Positions 4,317-11,979 of a stretch of DNA of 17,997 nt are shown in pieces. The notes beneath the pieces were generated by a model that was not told the origin of the DNA, ran no database searches, and was given only the letters and a program-made list of their open reading frames with translations. The stretch is from the NCBI GenBank assembly GCA_035532215.1, contig DATKRK010000207.1, positions 1 to 17,997 on the forward strand, read 5' to 3'. Made by a program: the position numbers and the translations under genes. Position 1 is the stretch's first letter; every line of letters starts with the position of its first letter. The stretch is from JAICIG01 sp035532215. GTDB lineage: Bacteria; Planctomycetota; Planctomycetia; Pirellulales; JAICIG01.

Positions 4317-6425
4317 CTATTTATCACTATCTTCCAAGGCCGACGCCTTCACGTACAAGGGCAGGAAGCGGTAATAAACTTCCAGGCACAGTGCGCCCAT
4401 GGCCGTGGTGTAGACGCGGCCGCCGTGGCCGCCCCAGACGTCGTCGGGATCCCAACTGCCGGCCAAGCTGTCTTCGGTTCGTTGCCGGGCCACCAGGGTC
4501 GCCGTCAGGGCGTTGTTCCAGCGGCGCCAGTGCTCGCCTTGGAGCTGGAACATGCCCAGCGTGGCGTAATACCAATAATAGTGGTTGGCCTCGCCCTGGC
4601 CCGGCACTTGAGTCAGCACGAAGTTGCCGGCCTCGTCGCTGGCCGGGTTGGATCGGGCGAGGCCCAAAAACTGCCGGCAGACGAGCGCCTCGGCCGTCAT
4701 CGACACGCTCGGGCGTTCGCCCGGCCGATAGCTCGCCAGGCCGTTGTGCCGGCCGGAGGCCACCGATTTGAGAAACTTGATCATCCCTTCGCGGGTGCGG
4801 GCGGGGATTTCAAGGCCCGCCAACTCGGCGCTTTTCAGCGCCATCAGTTGCCAGCCGAGTTGGCTGGTGTCGCCCACCTTGTCGTTCACGCCGTATCGCC
4901 AACCGCCGCTGGAGCGGCTTTGGGCCGCCACGGTGTAGCCGATCGCCCGGCGAACGGGTTCCAAGAACCGCTCGTCGCCGCTCATGGCGTAGACTTCGCT
5001 CAGGGCTAGCGTCGCCATGCCGTGACAGTACATGAACGCAAATTTATCGGCTTTGCCGCCCAGGTTGCCGTCGGCCGCTTGCACGTCGAGCAGAAACGCG
5101 ACGCCGCGGGCCACATGGTCGCGGTATTCGCCTTCGAGGTGCGTGTTGCCGGCCCCGAGCAGCGCCAACAGCGCCAATCCGGTGACGCCGGTGTCCGATT
5201 CGGCGCCGGCGCCCGAGCGATCCTGGCCGCCGACTTTGCGTTCGCGGCCGGCGCCGTGTTGATCGGCGTCCCAGCGGCCGTCGGGATGCTGGTTCTCGGC
5301 CAGCCATTTCAAGGCGGCCTTCACGGCGGCCTCGGTGGCGGCCGAACCGCCCTGCTGTTCGGCGATTTCCGCGCGCTCTGGAGCGCGGCGCAATTGATAG
5401 ATGGGCGGCAGCGAATGCTCGCCCGTGTCGCTACGGCGAGGCGCCAGTTGCGGTACGTCCGGCGCGCCGCTGGCCTTGGCCAACGCTTTGGCCAATCGCT
5501 GTTCGCCGCTGCCAGGCATGCCGCGGCCAACGATCGCACTCAGCCCTGGCGCGGCGCTTTCGCGCCGGGGGCGCGCGTCCGACGAGTCGACGGCTTCCGT
5601 CTCGGGCGCCAAGGGGCTCGTCGTGCGCGCCGGCAAGGCGACCATTCGCGACGAGGCCGTTGCGTCCGGCGGCCCCGCGGGCAGTTCGGTCATCCTGGGC
5701 AAGGTCGCCGATTCGGAGAGCAACGCCTCGGGGAGTCCGGCCAGCGGTGAGCGAGAAGGAGTTTCGGTCGCGGGCCGCTCATTCTTCGCGCGCTCGGGGC
5801 CGGTCTCGGCCTCGGCGACGGGGTTGGTTGCCTCGCGGCGCATCGCCGCCGGCGCTTCGATCGTTTCCGCCGTCGCCGCTTCAAGCTGTTCGGCCAGAAG
5901 CCGATCCGCTTCGATCGCTTCGGGCGCCGGAGGCCGCATCTCGCTTTCGTCCGTCGCGGTCGGCGGAAGGTCGCTGGGCAGCACCGGCGCGAGTTCGGCC
6001 AGCATGCGCTGGGCGGCCGGCATGGTTTCGCTCTCGGGCCGATCGAGCGGTTGATCTTGCTCGGTCGCAGGCGGCGGGCTCGCCAGCCGTTCCCAGGGCT
6101 TGTCGACCTTGCCCGTCGTTTCGCCCGTTTCGGCGTCGGGCCGCTCGATCTCGGTCGGCAATTCTTCGACAATTTTCGTCCGCACCAGCGTTTCTCGCGG
6201 CGAGGCGGCCACGATATCGATGGTCATGGCGTAGGTGGCCAGCAAGGCGTGCGTCAACAGCGAGAGCGCGACGCATTTGCCCAGCGGTCGCGACTGTCCC
6301 CAGCGCGTGACCATCAGCGCCATCAGCGCAAGCGTGACCAACACCAGGCCCAGCCACAGCAACCCCCAAATGAATTGCGGGCCGGAGAGGAAATCGAGCA
6401 GGCGATCGATGCGCAGCGTTTGCAC
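4317..6425 (-). CDS. TonB/TolA-like membrane anchor fused to a prenyltransferase/squalene-oxidase-type alpha-toroid
   Basis: This 702-residue protein is the last gene of the ExbBD operon. Helix 1 spans about 17-40 and helix 2 about 49-72. Helix 2 carries S55-x3-H59 (SLLTH), the same Ser-x3-His spacing found in the TonB and TolA helices that contact ExbB/TolQ. Residues 80-350 are a Pro/Glu/Ala/Thr-rich, presumably periplasmic linker. Residues 362-695 contain at least four or five QW-like repeats of the squalene-cyclase/prenyltransferase alpha/alpha-barrel (near 366-385, 437-456, 492-511, 546-566 and 638-660). A DPDD stretch (659-662) lies in the final repeat and not where the catalytic DXDD of squalene-hopene cyclase would be, so cyclase activity is unlikely. 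The start is a GTG with GAGG 6 nt upstream, 3 nt after the exbD stop. The linker and toroid replace the usual TonB/TolA C-terminal domain. Confidence 0.85.
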   Translation of the reverse strand: MQTLRIDRLLDFLSGPQFIWGLLWLGLVLVTLALMALMVTRWGQSRPLGKCVALSLLTHALLATYAMTIDIVAASPRETLVRTKIVEELPTEIERPDAETGETTGKVDKPWERLASPPPATEQDQPLDRPESETMPAAQRMLAELAPVLPSDLPPTATDESEMRPPAPEAIEADRLLAEQLEAATAETIEAPAAMRREATNPVAEAETGPERAKNERPATETPSRSPLAGLPEALLSESATLPRMTELPAGPPDATASSRMVALPARTTSPLAPETEAVDSSDARPRRESAAPGLSAIVGRGMPGSGEQRLAKALAKASGAPDVPQLAPRRSDTGEHSLPPIYQLRRAPERAEIAEQQGGSAATEAAVKAALKWLAENQHPDGRWDADQHGAGRERKVGGQDRSGAGAESDTGVTGLALLALLGAGNTHLEGEYRDHVARGVAFLLDVQAADGNLGGKADKFAFMYCHGMATLALSEVYAMSGDERFLEPVRRAIGYTVAAQSRSSGGWRYGVNDKVGDTSQLGWQLMALKSAELAGLEIPARTREGMIKFLKSVASGRHNGLASYRPGERPSVSMTAEALVCRQFLGLARSNPASDEAGNFVLTQVPGQGEANHYYWYYATLGMFQLQGEHWRRWNNALTATLVARQRTEDSLAGSWDPDDVWGGHGGRVYTTAMGALCLEVYYRFLPLYVKASALEDSDK

Positions 6426-6428
6426 GGG

Positions 6429-6851
6429 CTACCTCGGCGGATTGGAAAGCTTGACCGAAATCCCCAATTCGGAGATGCCGGCCTGCTTGCAGGCGTTCAG
6501 AGCTTCGGCCACTCGCTGAAAGCGTCCTTCGCCGTCGCCGCGGATCATCACGCCCAGGTCGGGAAACTGGCTGCGGGCCTCGGCCAGACGATCCGTCAGC
6601 TCTTGCAGGCTCTTCACCGGCTGCTTGTCCAACTCGATCATGCCGTCGCGGTAAACGTTGATGGTTTTCTTCTCGGGCGCCGCGGTCAAAGCTCCGTGGT
6701 CGGCGACTTCGGGCACCTTCAAGCCGATCTTGCGCTCCAGTTCCGTGAACTTGCTCGCCGCCATGAAAAACAAAATCAGGCAAAACAGCACGTCGACCAT
6801 CGACGTCAGGTTGATCGTCGGGGCTTCGTCTCGGTGGGTCTTGAGAGGCAT
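6429..6851 (-). CDS. exbD: ExbD/TolR-type proton channel subunit
   Basis: This 140-residue protein is a single-pass inner-membrane subunit of an ExbBD/TolQR motor. The membrane helix (about 18-33, SMVDVLFCLILFFMAA) carries D20, which matches the essential proton-path Asp of ExbD (D25) and TolR (D23) in E. coli. The periplasmic part (about 40-137) has the typical ExbD pattern ending in GRFQRVAEALNACKQAGI. The ATG at 6851 fits family length. It lies 45 nt after exbB and 3 nt before the GTG of the anchor gene, so the three are surely one transcription unit. The Shine-Dalgarno of the next gene lies inside its last codons (CCGAGGTAG). Confidence 0.95.
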   Translation of the reverse strand: MPLKTHRDEAPTINLTSMVDVLFCLILFFMAASKFTELERKIGLKVPEVADHGALTAAPEKKTINVYRDGMIELDKQPVKSLQELTDRLAEARSQFPDLGVMIRGDGEGRFQRVAEALNACKQAGISELGISVKLSNPPR

Positions 6852-6870
6852 GGGACGGCGTTGGAGTGCT

Positions 6871-6890
6871 GGATTTTGGATTTTGGATTT
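6871..6890. repeat. GGATTTT tandem repeat
   Basis: GGATTTT is repeated almost three times in the 45-nt gap between exbB and exbD. It may be a small minisatellite. I recall similar short repeats in planctomycete intergenic DNA, but that would need a genome-wide count. Confidence 0.6.
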
Positions 6891-6896
6891 CTCAAC

Positions 6897-7874
6897 TCAC
6901 GCGGCCGATTCCCGGCGAGTTCGCGCCGGCTTCGGCGTACTGCCGGCTTCTTGCAACGCTTCGAGCGAGACGGCGGACACGACTTCTTGCCCCAAAGCAT
7001 CGAGTTCGATGATCAGTTGATCGACCCGGCTCAGGAAGAACAGGTAGCAAACCAGCGCGGGAATGGCGATCGACAGTCCGGCTGCGGTGGTGATCAGCGC
7101 TTCGCTGATGCCGCGAGCCAGAAATTCCGGCCGGCCCATTGCGTCGGCGGTCGAAATATCGTTGAAGGCTTTGATCATGCCGAAGACGGTGCCGAGCAGG
7201 CCCATCAAGGGCGCGATCGTCGAGACGGCGTTGAAGACGCGCACGTATTTCCGCAAACCGTTGGAAGCCCGTTCGCCGGCGTCGAGCACCGCTTGCTCGA
7301 CTTCCACGGCCGGCTTGCCCCATTTGCGCACGGCCGCGGCGAAGACCTGGGCGACCGGGCTGCGGCTTTGTTCGCAAAGCTCCAGCGCCTGCTCGCGGTC
7401 GAGTTGGCCTTCGCCGAGTTGGTGCAAAAATCGCTTGACGAACGGACTGGGGATGACCCGGCCGCGTCTGAGCGCCACGGCCCGCTCGAACACGAACACC
7501 AGCGTGATGAACGAGCAGAACAGGATCGGAATCATCAAGATGCCGCCCGCCTTCATGATCTGCAGCAGGTTCTTCTGCGGAATCAGATCGCCTTCGGAGA
7601 CGGGCTCCGCCGCGCTGCGTGAATCGCGAGTCGGAGCGGATTCCGAGGCTTCGGCGGGCCCGTCAGACTGGGCCATGACTGGGTTATCGTTCAGCAGGGC
7701 CAGCGCAAGCGTCACGGCGAGACCACAGCAAAACCACGCGCCGCGTTTTCGCAAGGAGGCTGGAAAAGCCGGCGGCACGCCCGCGGCGGCGGATGGTGAG
7801 CCGGATTTCGAGTTCGAGGAACGGCTCGCCCACGCTTCCGATGACGGCTGGGGTAAGCTTTGCATTTCGATCAT
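6897..7874 (-). CDS. exbB: ExbB/TolQ/MotA-family proton channel subunit with N-terminal extension
   Basis: This 325-residue inner-membrane protein is the stator-like channel of the operon. The MotA/TolQ/ExbB core shows three helices at about 108-130, 213-237 and 256-281, including the conserved FNAVSTIAPLMGLLGTVFGM and ITTAAGLSIAIPAL blocks. The first 100 residues are extra: about 45 polar residues, then a hydrophobic stretch (47-63) ending NPVMAQ that looks like a signal peptide placed unusually far in, then a charged linker. I chose the ATG at 7874 because GAGG stands about 8 nt before it; an in-frame ATG at 7961 would overlap the TPR gene. It begins 34 nt after that gene's stop. In the operon it should work with ExbD to drive the anchor protein. 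Confidence 0.93.
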   Translation of the reverse strand: MIEMQSLPQPSSEAWASRSSNSKSGSPSAAAGVPPAFPASLRKRGAWFCCGLAVTLALALLNDNPVMAQSDGPAEASESAPTRDSRSAAEPVSEGDLIPQKNLLQIMKAGGILMIPILFCSFITLVFVFERAVALRRGRVIPSPFVKRFLHQLGEGQLDREQALELCEQSRSPVAQVFAAAVRKWGKPAVEVEQAVLDAGERASNGLRKYVRVFNAVSTIAPLMGLLGTVFGMIKAFNDISTADAMGRPEFLARGISEALITTAAGLSIAIPALVCYLFFLSRVDQLIIELDALGQEVVSAVSLEALQEAGSTPKPARTRRESAA

Positions 7875-7908
7875 GAAGGACCTCGCTGGGACACGTCGCC
7901 CGCGGAAG

Positions 7909-10900
7909 CTAGTTTTTCGCCTGCGCGCGCGTCTGGGCCGCTTGCAGCAGTTTCGACGCATCTGCGGCGAATGGGGTCTCGGGATAAGACTTCAACAACT
8001 TGGCGTAAAGCTCGCTGGCTTGTTTCCATTCGCCGAGCAATTCGTGACATTTGCCTGCTTGCAGCAAGGCGCCCGCTTGCCAGGTCGGATAGGCGTACAG
8101 GATTTCGACCTTCAGGTATTCGCGCACGGCCGCTTCGTAGTTCTTTTGATGGAAGTAACTCTCGCCGATCATCCATTGGGCCATGGCCGCGGTCTCGGTC
8201 TTGCCGCCAATCTCGCTGTGCGTAACCTGGCGGTAAGCGGTGCGGGCGTCGTCGAACTTGCCTTGCGAGGCCAGGCAGCGGCCGATGAGATAGTCGACCT
8301 CGTATTGCTGCTCGAAACCCGGATGCTCGGCGGCGATTTGCTGAGCTTGCTCCAAAGCTTCCGGCCATTTCTTTTGCACCGCCAAGATTTGGGCTTGCCG
8401 CAATGCCACCATCGGCAGCCAGTTCGCCTGGCTGCCTTGCATCAGTTCGGCCAATTCGGCGAATCGCTTGCCCGCCGTTTCGTAGTCTGCCTGGCGATAC
8501 GCCGCCTCGGCGATGAAGTATCGGGCCAAGGGCGCCAGATTGCTGTCGGGGAACTTCACTACGAGCCGTTCCAGAGGCGGCGGCGTTTTGTTCCATTGTT
8601 CGCCGGCGATCGCGATCTGCGCTTTGAGATATAAGGCGTGAGGCAAGATCTGCGGGCCAGGCTCTCCCGCGATCAGTTCGTCGATCAATGGCTCGGCCCG
8701 GGCGAGGTCTCGCGCCTGTTTTGCACTTTCGGCCAGCCGGTAGACGGCGTCGGCCCAGAACTGACTGCGCGGCGTCGCCGCCCGCAGGCGCTCGAACAGC
8801 AAGTCGGCTTCGGCCGGCTTGTCGAGCTTTTTGAGGACCCAGGCCCACTGATAGATCACCGAATCGCGTTCGGGCAGTTCAGGGAAATCGCGGTCGAGCC
8901 GCTCGTAGAGAGCGGCCGCCTCGGCGTCGTCCTGCAATTGCTCGCAAAGCCTGGCGGCGCCGAGCAACGCGGAAGGCAATTGGGGCCGGTCAGCGTGTTT
9001 TTCAACGATCAGCCGGTACATGGCCAGCGCCTCATCCGGCTTCGTCTGCCGTTCGAGAATCTGGCCCCGCAACAGCGCCGTTTCCGCCGCCAGATCGTCC
9101 TGGGGAAAACGAGTCAGCAATTGCCGGCAGGTTTCAGCGGCTTCGCCCAGTTGCCCGGCTTCATATTGGCTCCAGGCGACTCCCGACAATCCGCGGGCAA
9201 TGTATTCCTCTGGATTGCCGTCTTGCGTGAGCGAGGCGAATAGTTCGGTCGACCACGATTTTTCGCCGAGGGCCAAGGCCGCTTCGGCCAGCGCGACGGT
9301 TGTCGGCGGAATCAGCCGGTCGCCGGGGTGCTGGCTCGCGAGCAAGGCAAAGGTTTGTTTCGCGCGGTCGATTTGCTTCGAACGCACTAGGCAGATCGCC
9401 AATTCCGCTTGCCCCCAGGCGGCGGCTTCCCCCTTAGGATTGGCCGCCAAGTATGCATCTAGGGCCGGAATTGCCTCGGAATGCTTTTGCAAAGCGATCA
9501 GCGCGGTCGCTTGCGCTCGCTGGGCGTCGGATTTCAACTCGCCTGCCGGCAGCGTGAGGACGGGATCGAGCGTTTTGAGGGCGTCTTCGTAACGCTCGAC
9601 GCCGAGGTAAGCCAAGGCCAGCAGGTAGCGATGGGTCGCAGCCTCGTGGGCGCCGCCGGCGGTTGCACCTGCCTGGGCGGGCTTTGCCGCAGTCTTGGGC
9701 GGCGATGCGGCATCGGCGGCAACGAGCCGCTCCAAAATCTCGACCGCCCGATCGGGCTGTTTTCTGGCCAACATCGACCGGGCCAACGTTCGATCGACGC
9801 CCGGCTGCAAGGGACTTTTGGGAAACTGCTCGACGAATTCCGCCGCCAGCCGGTCGACGGCCGCGTGATCGTCGTCCGCCAATGCGGCGTGCAGCTTGCC
9901 CAGTTTACTGTCATCGGCATATTCGCCATCGGCCCAATGCTTGAGCACCAGGTCGAATTGGGTCTCGGCGTCCTTCAGTCTGCCCGCCTGCACCAAGGCG
10001 TCGCCGGCATGAAAGTGCAGCGCCGGGGCAAGCGGCGGGCGCTGTTCTTCGGCCGCCGCGGCCAACAGCGTATTAATTGCGGCATCCCACTCATGCCGAG
10101 CTTTTTGGGTCAGTCCGATCCAATAACGAGCCTCCAAGCCGACGTCGGGCTGGGTTGCAAGGGGCTCGAAACGCGCCAAAGCCTGGTCGTATCGCTCGAG
10201 AAAAAACAGCGATTGGCCGGCGGCCAGCGCGGCCTTGCCCTGCCACTCGCTTTTGGCGAAAGTCGTTCCGAACGCGTCAAAGGTTTCCAAGGCGGCCGTG
10301 TAATCGCCGCCGGCATACTGGCTGGCGCCGAGACGGAATTGGGCATCATCGGCCCAAGGACTGGCGATCTTCGAGGCCAGCGCCAGGTAGAGCCGCTGGG
10401 CGTCTTCGATGTCGCCTTGCTCTTCTAAGGCTTTGGCCAAGCCGAAGCGGCAATCGTCCTGCAGCGGGCCTTGCGGGAAGCGCTTAAGACCTTGGCTGAA
10501 GAGCTGCTGCGCTTTGGCCGCCTCGTGGCGTTGCGCCGCAATATCGCCCAAGTAGGGCAGAACGTAGGCGTTCAGAGTCGCGTCGGGCGCCTGAGCTTGA
10601 AACTCGGCGAGGTCGCGCTCGGCTTCGTCCAGCTTTCCGGCGAGATAGCAGGCTTCGCCCGAGCGGAACAAGGTCTTGGCGGCCAGCGGGTCTTGAGGGT
10701 GCTTGCGCCGAAATTCCCGGAATTCAGCCGCCGCGGGCTCGAATTCTCGTAGCTGCACCAACGCTTCGGCCAAATAGAACTGGGCGCGACTCGCCTTGGG
10801 ATGATTCGGATAGTCGGTCAGAAATGTACGAAATTCGCTTGCGGCGAGCTTCCAGCGTTGCTGCAGGTAGTGGCCGGCCCCGATCGCATACTGGTCTTCG

Positions 10901-11001
10901 GCCGCTCCGGCGACCACGTGCGTCTCACAGGCCAACGCCAAGACGAGAGCGAGCGCTGGGGTAAATTTCGCAACTGCGTGCATCGCGAGGTGAGCAACCA
11001 T
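7909..11001 (-). CDS. Large secreted TPR protein (CpoB/YbgF-like repeats), first gene of the ExbBD operon
   Basis: The 1030 residues start with a signal peptide (about 12-33, hydrophobic PALALVLALA, likely cut after VVAGA). The rest is an almost unbroken array of tetratricopeptide repeats, for example near 37-70, 73-106, 109-140 and 146-178, and on to the C-terminus (ASELYAKLLKSYPETPFAADA). Typical features are A-x-x-x-F/Y in helix B and the FP/YP-x-x-P loop of the YbgF/CpoB/BamD type. In tol-pal operons CpoB is a short periplasmic TPR protein; this one is several times longer. It is probably a periplasmic scaffold for the motor downstream (inference). The ATG at 10983 (MHAVAKF) is an alternative start; neither has a clear Shine-Dalgarno. 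LALAC (20-25) is only a poor lipobox. Confidence 0.9.
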   Translation of the reverse strand: MVAHLAMHAVAKFTPALALVLALACETHVVAGAAEDQYAIGAGHYLQQRWKLAASEFRTFLTDYPNHPKASRAQFYLAEALVQLREFEPAAAEFREFRRKHPQDPLAAKTLFRSGEACYLAGKLDEAERDLAEFQAQAPDATLNAYVLPYLGDIAAQRHEAAKAQQLFSQGLKRFPQGPLQDDCRFGLAKALEEQGDIEDAQRLYLALASKIASPWADDAQFRLGASQYAGGDYTAALETFDAFGTTFAKSEWQGKAALAAGQSLFFLERYDQALARFEPLATQPDVGLEARYWIGLTQKARHEWDAAINTLLAAAAEEQRPPLAPALHFHAGDALVQAGRLKDAETQFDLVLKHWADGEYADDSKLGKLHAALADDDHAAVDRLAAEFVEQFPKSPLQPGVDRTLARSMLARKQPDRAVEILERLVAADAASPPKTAAKPAQAGATAGGAHEAATHRYLLALAYLGVERYEDALKTLDPVLTLPAGELKSDAQRAQATALIALQKHSEAIPALDAYLAANPKGEAAAWGQAELAICLVRSKQIDRAKQTFALLASQHPGDRLIPPTTVALAEAALALGEKSWSTELFASLTQDGNPEEYIARGLSGVAWSQYEAGQLGEAAETCRQLLTRFPQDDLAAETALLRGQILERQTKPDEALAMYRLIVEKHADRPQLPSALLGAARLCEQLQDDAEAAALYERLDRDFPELPERDSVIYQWAWVLKKLDKPAEADLLFERLRAATPRSQFWADAVYRLAESAKQARDLARAEPLIDELIAGEPGPQILPHALYLKAQIAIAGEQWNKTPPPLERLVVKFPDSNLAPLARYFIAEAAYRQADYETAGKRFAELAELMQGSQANWLPMVALRQAQILAVQKKWPEALEQAQQIAAEHPGFEQQYEVDYLIGRCLASQGKFDDARTAYRQVTHSEIGGKTETAAMAQWMIGESYFHQKNYEAAVREYLKVEILYAYPTWQAGALLQAGKCHELLGEWKQASELYAKLLKSYPETPFAADASKLLQAAQTRAQAKN

Positions 11002-11030
11002 CGCCGAGAAACCGTTTCAGCCCGTCACTC

Positions 11031-11060
11031 ATCCTACCCCTGCTGCGCCTGGCGCGACAA
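11031..11060 (-). promoter_or_regulatory. Candidate promoter of the TPR-exbB-exbD-anchor operon
   Basis: On the minus strand TTGTCG (11055-11060) and TAGGAT (11031-11036) are separated by 18 nt. Both match the sigma70 consensus only partly. Position is right, about 25 nt before the first ATG. Confidence 0.35.
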
Positions 11061-11128
11061 GTCCTTACTGAGTCGGGTCGGCCCTTCGTTGCCGCTTCTA
11101 AGTTGCGATGCTCAAATAGGTTGCCCTG

Positions 11129-11713
11129 TTAGAGGTTGCCGCCCGGACCGTCGTTCACATTGCCGACCATGTGGAAGTGGTTATGGTCAATGTAGATCAC
11201 CTCTTGGGAGTCTTCGTCGACCGTCGTATAAGGCACTGGCCAGCCGACGCGAGTGACTTCCGTGTAGTAAATGATGCACTTGTAATGAGCGTGGTGCAGT
11301 TGGGCGGGTCCGATCAGCGGATAGACGCGCGGCGGATCGACGAAGTCGGAAATCGGCTCGACCACCATCCGCACGTTGTTGCGTTGCACTTCGTGCAGCA
11401 GCGGGAAGCCGCCTTCGACCGGCCGGGCTCGTTCCAAGGCCCGCATCACCTCGTCCGGCGAAGGCGGATCCAAGGCGACGGCCGGACCGCCCGCGGTGAT
11501 CGGTCCGAGAATCGGCACCCGGGAGTAGCGCTCTCTCATCCAGAAGCGGTCTTCTTGCTCTTTCTGGAAATAGGGGCTCAGGGGAATCGGCACGGGAAGA
11601 TGTATCGACGGGCCGCTAAACACCGAATTCAAGGGCCAGGTGCAACCAGACGCCCCTAGCGCGAAGATCGCCATCAAGGTAAGCACCGGAGCATGGAGCG
11701 ACTTGCACGACAT
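11129..11713 (-). CDS. Putative lipoprotein of unknown function
   Basis: I do not recognise this 194-residue protein. Residues 1-23 form a signal peptide, and C24 after ALGASG fits a relaxed lipobox, so it is probably a lipoprotein exported to the periplasm. The mature part is Pro-rich at first (SIHLPVPIPLSPYF), and the C-terminal third carries a His/Tyr-rich stretch (LHHAHYKCIIYYTEV and YIDHNHFHMVG) that could bind metal, though this is speculation. I chose the ATG at 11713 because GAGGG lies 6 nt before it; a TTG two codons earlier is less likely. It is separated from the TPR operon by 127 nt and probably has its own transcript. Confidence 0.72.
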   Translation of the reverse strand: MSCKSLHAPVLTLMAIFALGASGCTWPLNSVFSGPSIHLPVPIPLSPYFQKEQEDRFWMRERYSRVPILGPITAGGPAVALDPPSPDEVMRALERARPVEGGFPLLHEVQRNNVRMVVEPISDFVDPPRVYPLIGPAQLHHAHYKCIIYYTEVTRVGWPVPYTTVDEDSQEVIYIDHNHFHMVGNVNDGPGGNL

Positions 11714-11903
11714 GGTCAATCCCTCAAAGCGACCTGAACTGGTCGAACCTCAGTAAAATGAATCAAGCAAGCTGGCCTTCAGCGGCAGGCTCGATGGCGT
11801 TGCCTGAGCCTGTCCTGCTGTGGCCAGCACTACTTATCGAGTCAAAACGGGCCGAACTTGCGGGTTTTTCCGGTTTTGTTGAAAAAAACGGAACTGCCGA
11901 GAC

Positions 11904-11939
11904 AAAAAAGCCCCCGAGCGGAAGGCTTCCGCCGGGGGC
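11904..11939 (-). terminator. Rho-independent terminator of the BON-domain gene
   Basis: On the minus strand GCCCCC-x-GCGGAA, a 4-nt loop region, TTCCGC-x-GGGGGC form a near-perfect GC-rich stem followed directly by six T residues (11904-11909). It lies 40 nt after the stop of the BON gene. Confidence 0.88.
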
Positions 11940-11979
11940 TTCGGGGGAGTGCATGCTCCGCAGCACTGTTTGCCGCGAG

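Noticed and set aside
4317..6425. Squalene-hopene cyclase (hopanoid synthesis)
   Set aside because: The QW-like repeats fit the fold, but DPDD at 659-662 lies in the last repeat and not at the catalytic DXDD position, and the TonB/TolA-like anchor and ExbBD context argue for another role.
6051..7622. 523-codon open frame on the + strand across exbD/exbB
   Set aside because: It is antisense to two clear motor genes. It is Gln/Arg/His-rich without domains, a normal by-product of high G+C coding DNA. The same holds for the + frame at 7063-8634.
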